Assembly: GCA_045601325.1 (NCBI GenBank)
Contig: JAZRZI010000055.1
Span: 1-6,371 of the forward strand
Direction: 5' to 3'
Source of the DNA: JAZRZI01 sp045601325
GTDB taxonomy: Bacteria > Bacillota_I > Bacilli_A > RFN20 > CAG-826
Length of the DNA stretch: 6,371 nucleotides
Position numbers and translations under genes: made by a program. Shown here piece after piece: positions 1 to 5,585 of this stretch (its first letter is position 1; each line of letters opens with the position of its first letter). The notes under the pieces are model-generated. The model was not told where the DNA came from, made no database searches, and saw nothing but the letters and a program-made list of their open reading frames with translations.

Positions 1-133
1 TTCATTAATTGCGTTGGACCGCAAATTAATTCTAGGAGTTTTTCTTTTCTTGGCAAAACTATAAGTTCTACCTCCACCCCAGACTATCTGGGGGTTTTAA
101 CTCGCTCAGTTCTTTGCAGAAACTGGCTCAGAC
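1..133. other. Gene-free left end with three hairpins
   Basis: No supportable gene is seen here. Three inverted repeats are visible. At 4-30 a 10-bp stem (ATTAATTGCG with its complement, one bulged A) encloses a 6-base loop. At 77-93 a perfect GC-rich 7-bp stem (CCCCAGA/TCTGGGG) has a 3-base loop and is followed by G and TTTT on the plus strand, so it could act as a plus-strand terminator for something left of the window. At 107-125 a weaker CAGTT/AACTG hairpin is present. On the minus strand a 32-codon frame (96 down to 1) is open to the window edge but has no good start codon or ribosome binding site. It begins directly after an in-frame stop and contains a WGGGRTYSFAKKRK string. The region may be a palindromic repeat or the remnant or end of a mobile element; this is inference. 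Confidence 0.4.
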
Positions 134-162
134 AACAAAAAGGTGATGCAAAACACCACCTT
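134..162 (-). terminator. Intrinsic terminator of the SPFH/membrane-protein operon
   Basis: Read on the minus strand, a 9-bp stem AAGGUGGUG/CAUCACCUU (one G-U pair) with a 5-base loop is followed by UUUUUGUUG. It lies about 18 bases after the stop codon of the membrane-protein gene that ends at 181, so it closes the two-gene operon. Confidence 0.8.
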
Positions 163-180
163 ATATAGTTAAATTAACTA

Positions 181-705
181 TTAGCTTCTTGGTCCTTTGA
201 AATCACCATTTTCATCGAACACAGATTGTGCAGATTGAACTGCAACTTCAGCAGGTTTAACAGCTTCTTTTATTTCAAGCATTCTTCTTTTTGAAAGTGT
301 CAGTAATAAGACTAATGCAACGTAGAAAACTATTACGAGAAGTTCAATCACTAAAGCAATAACCCAAGCCCAATCTCTAGTAGCGTTAACATGTCTAGCT
401 AATTGAGCAAAGCCACGAGAGAACAAAGGCAACAATTGCAAACCTAATGTGAACGAAAGGACGACTGTACTAATACCTTCTTGTTGCTTTTTACTAGATA
501 AGAAGACAACTATTACGGCAATAAGAGCTAAAGAAACTAATACTTTAACAGCGATGTAAGAGCCTAGACCTGCATTGTCCCAAGTGGAGAAGCCGAAGAA
601 TCCACCATCCTTGCCGACTAATGAGAATAATAATGCAAATCCAACGGATAACACTAATACTAATAAGCCTAATACTGCAAAAATACTTTTAAGTTGTTTT
701 TTCAT
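181..705 (-). CDS. Four-helix membrane protein of unknown function, partner of SPFH protein
   Basis: This is a 174-residue integral membrane protein that I do not recognise as a named family. Hydrophobic segments are seen at about residues 8-30, 49-70, 78-96 and 113-137. The positively charged N-terminus (MKKQLK), the KKQQE loop after helix 2 and the KRRMLEIKE stretch after helix 4 suggest that both ends are cytoplasmic. The C-terminal tail (about 138-174) is polar and probably flexible. The ATG at 703-705 is preceded by AAGGAGG at 714-720, 8 bases upstream. The upstream SPFH/zinc-ribbon gene ends at 719 inside that ribosome binding site, leaving only 13 bases between the genes, so co-transcription and translational coupling are likely. 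From this context it may be a membrane anchor or partner for the SPFH protein, as YdjG/YdjH are thought to be for YdjI in Bacillus. That role is inferred from position, not from sequence similarity. Confidence 0.85.
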   Translation of the reverse strand: MKKQLKSIFAVLGLLVLVLSVGFALLFSLVGKDGGFFGFSTWDNAGLGSYIAVKVLVSLALIAVIVVFLSSKKQQEGISTVVLSFTLGLQLLPLFSRGFAQLARHVNATRDWAWVIALVIELLVIVFYVALVLLLTLSKRRMLEIKEAVKPAEVAVQSAQSVFDENGDFKGPRS

Positions 706-713
706 CAGTTATT

Positions 714-720
714 CCTCCTT
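714..720 (-). promoter_or_regulatory. Ribosome binding site overlapping the SPFH stop codon
   Basis: AAGGAGG on the minus strand sits 8 bases before the ATG of the membrane-protein gene and shares bases with the TAA (719-721) of the upstream SPFH gene. Ribosomes finishing the first gene therefore stop on the initiation site of the second, which favours translational coupling. Confidence 0.8.
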
Positions 721-1840
721 ATGCAATTTTTGTGCCGCATTCAGGACAGAATTTAGCACCAGGAACTACTTCAGCGCCACAATTTGGACATGCTTTAGGT
801 CCCATTCTTGTGCCGCATTCTGGACAGAATTTTGCGTGTTCATCACATAATGCACCACAATTTGGGCATCTAACTTTAATAACTTGTTGAGGTTGTTGAG
901 GTTGTTGTCCAGGTTGACCGCCAGGCATCATACCATTTTGATTAGCTTGGTTCATCATTCCCATACCGTAACCAAATCCTAAACCAGCACCCATCATACC
1001 ACCAACTGTGCCTTGGTTGCCTGCTGCTGTATTAAGAGCATCAAGTTGTCTTTGTCTTTCTTGAACAGCAACTGCTTCTTGATCCAATCCAGATAGAGTT
1101 GAGAATTCTCTTCTCTTTGCGTAGAGTTGTTCGTATTTTTCTTGATCTACTTGAGGAACATCAACCATTTCAATTAAGAAATCATTGAGTTCAAAACCAA
1201 TCTTTTCAAATTTAGCAACTAACCTTTCTTTGATAGCTTCGCTAGTTGTTGGAGAAACCATTCTTTGAACTTTAGAGAAGCTCATCTTGTTATCTTCAAT
1301 GTAAGATGTTAATTCATCCATAATGGATTGGTTGATAAATGGTCTTAATTTTGGAGTAATGTTAGCGTATGTTGTAACAGTTCCTTCGCTATCTGCACCA
1401 GCAATCCATTTAAGGAAATAATCATAGAATCTTAAACGAATATAGTAAGAACCATTTGCTACTGCATGATACACAAATCCTTTTTCCATAGGATCTTGTG
1501 ATTCGATGATAAGTTGAGTTGGAGTACCCCACTTAAAGTTTTTCATTGCAGTAATATTCAAATAATAAATTTGCATATCATAAGGATAATCACCATCATA
1601 TGCAACCTTAGCAATAAGTTTGCTTAAGAATGGGAAGTTTGCTGTAGTTAAATCAACTGTGCCAGTATCTTCGCCGAAAACATGTTCAACTTTACCGGAA
1701 TTAACGCAGATAGCGACTTGACCCGGTTGAACACGAAGTTTACTTTTTGAGTTAAATGTGTGTCCTGGAACGTGGTACATTAACCAATCGTCTTTAACTT
1801 CAGGAGTTGGTAAGAATTCAATTACACTAAATAATTTCAT
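719..1840 (-). CDS. YdjI-type SPFH (Band 7) domain protein with tandem zinc ribbons
   Basis: This 373-residue protein belongs to the SPFH subgroup often annotated 'virion core protein' or YdjI-like. Residues about 25-235 form the SPFH-type domain. They include the family-typical stretch LRVQPGQVAICVNSGKVEHV (about 36-55) and the hallmark NFKWGTP. Residues about 215-260 are charged and helical (EKIGFELNDF onward), as in SPFH oligomerisation regions. A Gly/Met/Gln-rich low-complexity linker (about 272-320) leads to two CPxCG-type zinc ribbons with cysteines at 325/328/339/342 and 351/354/365/368; an extra Cys lies at 332. No transmembrane helix is seen, so peripheral membrane association is expected. 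In B. subtilis the YdjI homologue helps recruit a PspA-like protein to stressed membranes. A similar scaffold role is inferred here, with the four-helix protein encoded next as possible membrane partner. The start is ATG at 1838-1840 with AAGGAG at 1850-1855, spacing 9. Confidence 0.9.
   Translation of the reverse strand: MKLFSVIEFLPTPEVKDDWLMYHVPGHTFNSKSKLRVQPGQVAICVNSGKVEHVFGEDTGTVDLTTANFPFLSKLIAKVAYDGDYPYDMQIYYLNITAMKNFKWGTPTQLIIESQDPMEKGFVYHAVANGSYYIRLRFYDYFLKWIAGADSEGTVTTYANITPKLRPFINQSIMDELTSYIEDNKMSFSKVQRMVSPTTSEAIKERLVAKFEKIGFELNDFLIEMVDVPQVDQEKYEQLYAKRREFSTLSGLDQEAVAVQERQRQLDALNTAAGNQGTVGGMMGAGLGFGYGMGMMNQANQNGMMPGGQPGQQPQQPQQVIKVRCPNCGALCDEHAKFCPECGTRMGPKACPNCGAEVVPGAKFCPECGTKIA
884..910. 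repeat. 9-bp tandem repeat in the SPFH linker
   Basis: TTGTTGAGG occurs twice in a row, followed by a third degenerate copy (TTGTTGTCC). On the coding strand it encodes the repeated Gln-Gln-Pro of the low-complexity linker just before the zinc ribbons. The unit is a multiple of three, so slippage would change linker length without shifting the frame. Confidence 0.7.
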
Positions 1841-1874
1841 AGATGAAATCTCCTTTCGAATTTCTTATGGCTAA

Positions 1875-1892
1875 TAAATCATACATGATTTA
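1875..1892. promoter_or_regulatory. Perfect inverted repeat in the SPFH leader, possible operator
   Basis: TAAATCAT-AC-ATGATTTA is a perfect 8-2-8 inverted repeat centred about 43 bases upstream of the SPFH start codon. On the minus strand it contains TATGAT, a possible -10 element, without a good -35 at the usual distance. Other -10-like strings (TAAAAT at 1906-1911) lie just upstream, so the promoter cannot be fixed. Because a terminator at 1951-1984 ends the upstream operon, the SPFH operon needs its own promoter in this gap. The palindrome is well placed to bind a dimeric regulator; that role is inferred. Confidence 0.4.
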
Positions 1893-1950
1893 CCGCACTA
1901 TTATTATTTTACTAGAAAATATTAAATTTTAATAGATGCAAATTTACTTG

Positions 1951-1984
1951 CAAAAACACAAAAATACTCCCTTTATAGGGAGTA
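1951..1984 (-). terminator. Intrinsic terminator of the Fic/EF-G-like operon
   Basis: On the minus strand an 8-bp perfect stem (TACTCCCT/AGGGAGTA, 4-base loop) at 1965-1984 is followed by UUUUUGUGUUUUUG. It begins 16 bases after the stop codon of the EF-G-like gene and separates that operon from the SPFH operon. Confidence 0.85.
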
Positions 1985-2000
1985 CTTATGTTATTTATCA

Positions 2001-4043
2001 CTAAACGATTTTGTTTTCCTGAATAACTTTAGCTTTTAGATATTCAGGAACTTCTTCGTAGTTTTCAAATTCTCTGTTGAAATAACCAGATGCTTGAGTG
2101 ATTGATTTTAATTGAGTTGCGTAGTCAACGATTTCTGCTTCAGGAACCAATGCTTCGATATCTTGATTGCCTTCATGTTCTTCCATATTTTGGATTCTTG
2201 CTCTACGGGTATTAAGATCACTCATAACATCACCAGTGTATTCTACAGGAACAACAACGTGAATTCTCATAATAGGCTCTAAGATAATAGGAGCGCATTT
2301 TGGATACGCATCTTTGAATGCTAAGATACCAGCCATTTTGAATGCTTGTTCGTTGCTATCAACTGGGTGATATTTACCGTCAACAAGGACACCTTTAACG
2401 CCAATTACTGGGAAGCCTGCAAGAGGGCCAGTAAGCAATGCTTCAAAGAAGCCTTTTTCAACTGCAGGGAAGTAGTTTTTAGGAACTGCACCACCGAAGA
2501 CTTCTTCAGCGAACACACTTTCTTCAGCAGGTTCGAATCTCATTTTAACAACACCATAGAAGCCGCTACCACCAGATTGTTTAACATATCTACCATCACC
2601 TTCTGCGGTCTTTTTGATGGATTCACGATAGACAATCTTCATTGGTTCGGTCTTAACATCAATCTTGTATGTGTCTTTTAACTTATTAAGAATGAAAGTA
2701 ATGTGTGAATCAGAAACGCCACCTAATAATAATTGTTTTGTTTCTGTATTACGTTTTATTTCAACGCATGGGTCTTCTAATTGAATCTTTGCTAATGCAG
2801 GCCCAATCTTAGATTCATCATTCTTGTTTCCCAAAATAATAGCTTTAAAGATAACTGCTGTTGGATACTTGACAGGTTTATAGTTAATTATTGCTTTAGG
2901 CGAAGACAATGTCATAGTTGACGCTACGCCTTCTAAACGAGTAACTGCGCCAATATCACCAGCGCCTAATTCTTGAACAGAATCAAGTTTCTTGCCAGTC
3001 ATCTTATACAACATTGAAACTCTTTGAACTCCACCATTGACATAAACATCGTCTCCAACGTGTAATAAACCAGAGTTAACTTTAATCAAGTTAATAACGC
3101 CAGAATATGGATCGACAATTGTCTTAAACACATAAGCGGAAAATGGCTCTTCTAATGTTGTAGTTCTTGTAACTGAATTACCACTTTCATCACTAGCTTC
3201 GTAAGGTTTTAAATCGTTTGGATGTGGCAAATAATCAATGAACATTTGTAGCATTGTGTGAACACCGATGTTCTTTGTTGCAGAGCCAACTAAAACTGGA
3301 ACTAATTCGCCACTTAAAACACCTTTTCTTAAAGATTCATGAATTTCTTCTCTAGTAAAATCTTCACCCATAAAGAATTTTTCTAATAAAGTATCATCAG
3401 TTTTTGCAACTTCTTCAGTGATCATATTATGAAGTTCAAAGACTTTTTGTTTTTTATCTTCATAAATCTCTGCGTCAACACATTCTTTGCCATTATATTT
3501 ACGTGCTTTTAAGTCAACAACATTAACAAAACCATCAAAAGCTTGTTCATGTCCTAATGGATAACAGAAAGGAATGGCGTTTTTACCTAATTTAGTACGA
3601 ATATCTTCTAAAACTGACTCGAAATCAACATTTTCTTTATCCATTTTGTTTACATAGATGAATGTTGGAATGCCACGTTTCATAAGTTGTTTCCAGTGTT
3701 TGACTGTACCAACCTGAACGCCAACTGTAGCATCAATCACTAAAACAGCGCCTTTTACCATTCTAGTAACGCCAATAGCTTCGCTAATAAAATCATCATT
3801 GCCAGGAATATCTAATAAATTGATTTTTGTTCCCTGGTATTCCATAGGAATAACCGATGTTTGAATGGACATGCCGCGTTTTTGTTCATCTGGTGTGTAG
3901 TCAGAAAGTGTATTTTTCTTTTCAACTTCACCCTTTTGAGCAACTAAACCAGTTGCCCAGGCAAGGGATTCAACCAATGTAGTTTTACCACTACCTTGGT
4001 GACCCATAATTACAACGTTTCTAATATTTTCAGGTTTTAACAT
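2001..4043 (-). CDS. EF-G-like translational GTPase (EF-G paralogue, FusA2-like)
   Basis: This 680-residue protein is close to the full length of elongation factor G and has all its domains. The G domain shows the P-loop GHQGSGKT (14-21), switch I ending in KRGMSI (55-60), G3 DIPGNDDF (78-85), NKMD (132-135) and a G5-like GSATKN (253-258). Domain II spans about 297-385, domain III about 396-470, domain IV about 471-592 with QSGGSGFYG (489-497) and YHPVDSNEQAFKMAG (558-572), and domain V about 593-675. Canonical EF-G has DTPGHVDF and RGITI. Here the catalytic His is Asn82, the switch I Thr is Ser59, and the G3 Thr is Ile79. Replacement of the His is a feature of EF-G-2/FusA2-type paralogues, so this is probably not the housekeeping factor; no rpsL, rpsG or tuf genes adjoin it. 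It presumably acts on the ribosome in the cytoplasm. The start at 4041-4043 has AGGAG at 4053-4057, spacing 9. It is the second gene after fic. Confidence 0.9.
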   Translation of the reverse strand: MLKPENIRNVVIMGHQGSGKTTLVESLAWATGLVAQKGEVEKKNTLSDYTPDEQKRGMSIQTSVIPMEYQGTKINLLDIPGNDDFISEAIGVTRMVKGAVLVIDATVGVQVGTVKHWKQLMKRGIPTFIYVNKMDKENVDFESVLEDIRTKLGKNAIPFCYPLGHEQAFDGFVNVVDLKARKYNGKECVDAEIYEDKKQKVFELHNMITEEVAKTDDTLLEKFFMGEDFTREEIHESLRKGVLSGELVPVLVGSATKNIGVHTMLQMFIDYLPHPNDLKPYEASDESGNSVTRTTTLEEPFSAYVFKTIVDPYSGVINLIKVNSGLLHVGDDVYVNGGVQRVSMLYKMTGKKLDSVQELGAGDIGAVTRLEGVASTMTLSSPKAIINYKPVKYPTAVIFKAIILGNKNDESKIGPALAKIQLEDPCVEIKRNTETKQLLLGGVSDSHITFILNKLKDTYKIDVKTEPMKIVYRESIKKTAEGDGRYVKQSGGSGFYGVVKMRFEPAEESVFAEEVFGGAVPKNYFPAVEKGFFEALLTGPLAGFPVIGVKGVLVDGKYHPVDSNEQAFKMAGILAFKDAYPKCAPIILEPIMRIHVVVPVEYTGDVMSDLNTRRARIQNMEEHEGNQDIEALVPEAEIVDYATQLKSITQASGYFNREFENYEEVPEYLKAKVIQENKIV

Positions 4044-4052
4044 AATCTTAAT

Positions 4053-4057
4053 CTCCT
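4053..4057 (-). promoter_or_regulatory. Ribosome binding site overlapping the Fic stop codon
   Basis: AGGAG on the minus strand lies 9 bases before the ATG of the EF-G-like gene, and its first bases belong to the TAG stop (4056-4058) of the Fic gene. The genes are thus separated by only 12 bases and are likely translationally coupled. Confidence 0.8.
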
Positions 4058-5093
4058 ACATTCTAAAGTATTTGCTGTAGCGTCCTTTTGTGATGAGTTG
4101 GATCTTTCCTTCTCTCACTAATTTTGCCAATGCTTTTTCTATTGTTGCACCACTAGTATTATATAAAACACTTTCAACCACGTTTTTAGTAATAGGTGTC
4201 GCGGAATCAAGAACAATTTTAAGCGTCTTTTCTTCACATGTGCCTTCAATGTCATTGACTTCCATAATGTAATCTAATTTGCGATATGCTTCTAAGATTG
4301 ATTTGAGCATAAATTCAACATATGATGTGTAATCATTTTCGCCTTCAAACCAACCTTCTGTTGATTTAGTTAATGCATCAATGTAATCACCAATTTTGTG
4401 TTTAATGATATAAGAAATTGCGAAATAATCATCAATTCCATAACCAAACTTCTTTAATAAGAAGTGTAACACCAATCTAGATAAACGTCCGTTACCATGA
4501 TTAAATGGGTGGATGCATATCAAGTCAAGTAAGAAGACTATTGTCAAAATTAATTTATCAACTTGTTCATCAGCCGCTAATGTATTGAACTGATATAACA
4601 AGTTTTCTAACAAAATAACTGTTTCTTCAGGAGCGGCCGGGACAAACACTGTTCTTAATGAACCGTCTGGCATAACTTCTTGAATATAGTTTTGTGTATC
4701 TTTGAACTTACCACCAAATTCAGGATTATAGTCCTTATACATGTAGTAATGTAATGTGCAAATGAATGAACGATCGAATGGTTGATATGAATATACTTCA
4801 TTAATTAAGTCTAATGCTTCATTGTATCCAAGAATCATATGTTCATGGAATGTTTCCGCAGGTTTGCCTTTTTCAAAAAGGTCTTTTTCTCTTTGCTCAG
4901 TTAAGAACACGTTACCAATAAAGCAACTGTCAATAACACTTTTCTTACGAGCAAAAGCTAACATCTTATCGAGCTTTTTTAATTTTGAAACGCGCAAAGT
5001 TTTACCTTTGTACATTTCGATGGATTTTAAAAGGGAGTTTATATTAGGGGAGTTCAAAGACTCGACAACACCCTTTAAGTCGAACATTTTCAT
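4056..5093 (-). CDS. Fic-domain protein with C-terminal winged helix (putative nucleotidyltransferase)
   Basis: Fic proteins usually transfer AMP from ATP to a hydroxyl side chain of a target protein. This one has 345 residues from the chosen ATG (5091-5093). Residues 1-100 are a helical N-terminal region. The flap/target-docking segment GGKFKDTQNYIQ is at 127-138, followed by FVPAAPEE. The Fic motif HPFNHGNGRLSR is at 195-206, with catalytic His195 and Arg203. About 288-345 form a winged-helix-like domain. The usual motif is HPFx[D/E]GNGRxxR; here the Mg-coordinating acid is His199. The N-terminal inhibitory motif, normally S-x-x-x-E-G/N, reads DSCFIGN (55-61), with Ile in place of Glu. Activity and regulation may therefore differ from the standard enzyme. 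A longer frame begins at a GTG (5127-5129), but that codon lies in the promoter spacer and lacks a ribosome binding site. AGAGG at 5103-5107 sits 9 bases from the chosen ATG. The gene is first in an operon with the EF-G-like GTPase. Confidence 0.9.
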   Translation of the reverse strand: MKMFDLKGVVESLNSPNINSLLKSIEMYKGKTLRVSKLKKLDKMLAFARKKSVIDSCFIGNVFLTEQREKDLFEKGKPAETFHEHMILGYNEALDLINEVYSYQPFDRSFICTLHYYMYKDYNPEFGGKFKDTQNYIQEVMPDGSLRTVFVPAAPEETVILLENLLYQFNTLAADEQVDKLILTIVFLLDLICIHPFNHGNGRLSRLVLHFLLKKFGYGIDDYFAISYIIKHKIGDYIDALTKSTEGWFEGENDYTSYVEFMLKSILEAYRKLDYIMEVNDIEGTCEEKTLKIVLDSATPITKNVVESVLYNTSGATIEKALAKLVREGKIQLITKGRYSKYFRM

Positions 5094-5102
5094 AAATATG
5101 TA

Positions 5103-5107
5103 CCTCT
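5103..5107 (-). promoter_or_regulatory. Ribosome binding site that fixes the Fic start
   Basis: AGAGG on the minus strand is 9 bases before the ATG at 5091-5093. It lies downstream of the in-frame GTG at 5127-5129, so it supports the shorter 345-residue protein. Confidence 0.65.
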
Positions 5108-5117
5108 GTATGCTTAT

Positions 5118-5146
5118 ATTATGATACACATTAAATAATCTTTCAA
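5118..5146 (-). promoter_or_regulatory. SigA-type promoter of the Fic/EF-G-like operon
   Basis: On the minus strand TTGAAA (5141-5146) and CATAAT (5118-5123) are separated by exactly 17 bases, close to the TTGACA-17-TATAAT consensus. The expected transcription start is near 5111, giving a leader of under 20 bases to the Fic ATG with the ribosome binding site inside it. Confidence 0.7.
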
Positions 5147-5147
5147 T

Positions 5148-5184
5148 TTAATTCGGTATTTATTTAAATTTATTACTGAATTAA
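5148..5184. promoter_or_regulatory. Imperfect 11-15-11 inverted repeat between divergent promoters
   Basis: TTAATTCGGTA (5148-5158) and TACTGAATTAA (5174-5184) match as an inverted repeat at 10 of 11 positions around a 15-base AT spacer that itself contains ATTTAAAT. The left arm abuts the -35 element of the Fic promoter. The right arm takes part in a second dyad, TTACT (5173-5177) with AGTAA (5190-5194). This is a candidate operator for the Fic operon or for the divergent small gene; the function is inferred from position. Confidence 0.4.
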
Positions 5185-5223
5185 TTTTTAGTAACCTCAT
5201 ACGCGAACATAATTATAAAAATA

Positions 5224-5253
5224 TTAATTAAAAATAAAAAAATGTTGTATAAT
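5224..5253 (+). promoter_or_regulatory. Promoter of the small membrane-protein gene
   Basis: A perfect TATAAT lies at 5248-5253, 21 bases before the start codon. The -35 is weak: TTAATT at 5224-5229 with an 18-base spacer is the best match. The upstream sequence is very A/T-rich. The predicted leader is about 15 bases and contains the AGGAGG site. Confidence 0.6.
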
Positions 5254-5274
5254 CATAGTAGGAGGATATGAAAT

Positions 5275-5493
5275 ATGGCAAAAGACTATTTAGGAATTGA
5301 AAATAAAGTTTTAAATCTCGTTTTAGCTATTATCCCAGTTACATGTTGGATTTTAGGTGTTATCACAAGATTTAAAGAAGGCAAAATTGTTGCTGGTATC
5401 ATTCGTATATTCTTAACAGCACCTGTTATTTGGATTCTTGACATCATTTGGATGGTAACTAAGGGTTCAATTTGCAGAGTATTAGATATCTAA
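5275..5493 (+). CDS. Small two-helix membrane protein, function unknown
   Basis: This 72-residue protein has two hydrophobic helices, about 12-31 and 37-62, joined by a short basic turn (TRFKEGK, about 31-37). The second helix ends WILDIIWMVTKG. This pattern recalls the hairpin layout of TM2-type small membrane proteins (helix, short polar turn, helix with an Asp after aromatic residues), but the match is only a resemblance and I do not assign the family. No signal peptide, cysteine pair or catalytic motif is visible. AGGAGG at 5260-5265 is 9 bases from the ATG. Another ATG at 5268-5270 is too close to the ribosome binding site and out of frame. The gene has its own promoter and a strong terminator, so it is monocistronic, divergent from the Fic operon. 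The strong signals make it a real gene despite its size. Confidence 0.8.
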   Translation: MAKDYLGIENKVLNLVLAIIPVTCWILGVITRFKEGKIVAGIIRIFLTAPVIWILDIIWMVTKGSICRVLDI

Positions 5494-5510
5494 TCTTTGT
5501 TTATTAATTT

Positions 5511-5535
5511 AAAGCCAGATTCGTCTGGCTTTTTT
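5511..5535 (+). terminator. Strong intrinsic terminator of the small membrane-protein gene
   Basis: A 9-bp perfect stem AAAGCCAGA/TCTGGCTTT closes on the stable TTCG tetraloop, and six T residues run from the stem end. It begins 18 bases after the stop codon at 5491-5493. Confidence 0.9.
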
Positions 5536-5548
5536 GTGCTCTAAAAAC

Positions 5549-5585
5549 AAAAAAGAACCAATAATTTATTGGTTCAATTTTTTTT
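5549..5585. terminator. Bidirectional terminator between converging genes
   Basis: GAACCAATAA and TTATTGGTTC (5555-5575) form a near-continuous inverted repeat. It is flanked by six A on the left (5549-5554) and eight T on the right (5578-5585). It can therefore end transcription of the methyltransferase gene on the minus strand and back up the plus-strand terminator just before it. Confidence 0.75.

Noticed and set aside
1..96. Minus-strand partial gene of 32 codons at the left edge
   Set aside because: It starts straight after an in-frame stop, has no usable start codon or ribosome binding site, and overlaps strong hairpins. It is described only as part of the left-end region.
575..850. 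Plus-strand 91-codon open frame
   Set aside because: It lies antisense across the SPFH and membrane-protein genes, with composition expected of a shadow frame and no ribosome binding site.
2346..2681. Plus-strand 111-codon open frame
   Set aside because: It is antisense within the well-supported EF-G-like gene, and its sequence resembles no protein family.
2001..4043. Tetracycline-resistance ribosomal protection protein (TetM type)
   Set aside because: The sequence follows EF-G more closely in domain IV (QSGG, YHPVDS) and in length, and no TetM-specific leader region is seen. The operon context with Fic also gives no resistance signal.
4056..5093. Classical Fic/Doc toxin-antitoxin module
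   Set aside because: No small antitoxin gene (Phd- or VbhA-like) adjoins the Fic gene. The neighbour is a full-length EF-G-like protein, so a standard toxin-antitoxin call is not supported.
4822..5124. Plus-strand 100-codon open frame and a shorter one at 4090-4272
   Set aside because: Both are antisense to the Fic gene and lack ribosome binding sites or recognisable domains.
5094..5129. Longer Fic protein starting at GTG 5127-5129 (12 extra residues)
   Set aside because: The codon lies inside the -35/-10 spacer of the operon promoter, upstream of the likely transcription start, and lacks a ribosome binding site. AGAGG precedes the ATG at 5091-5093 at a good distance.
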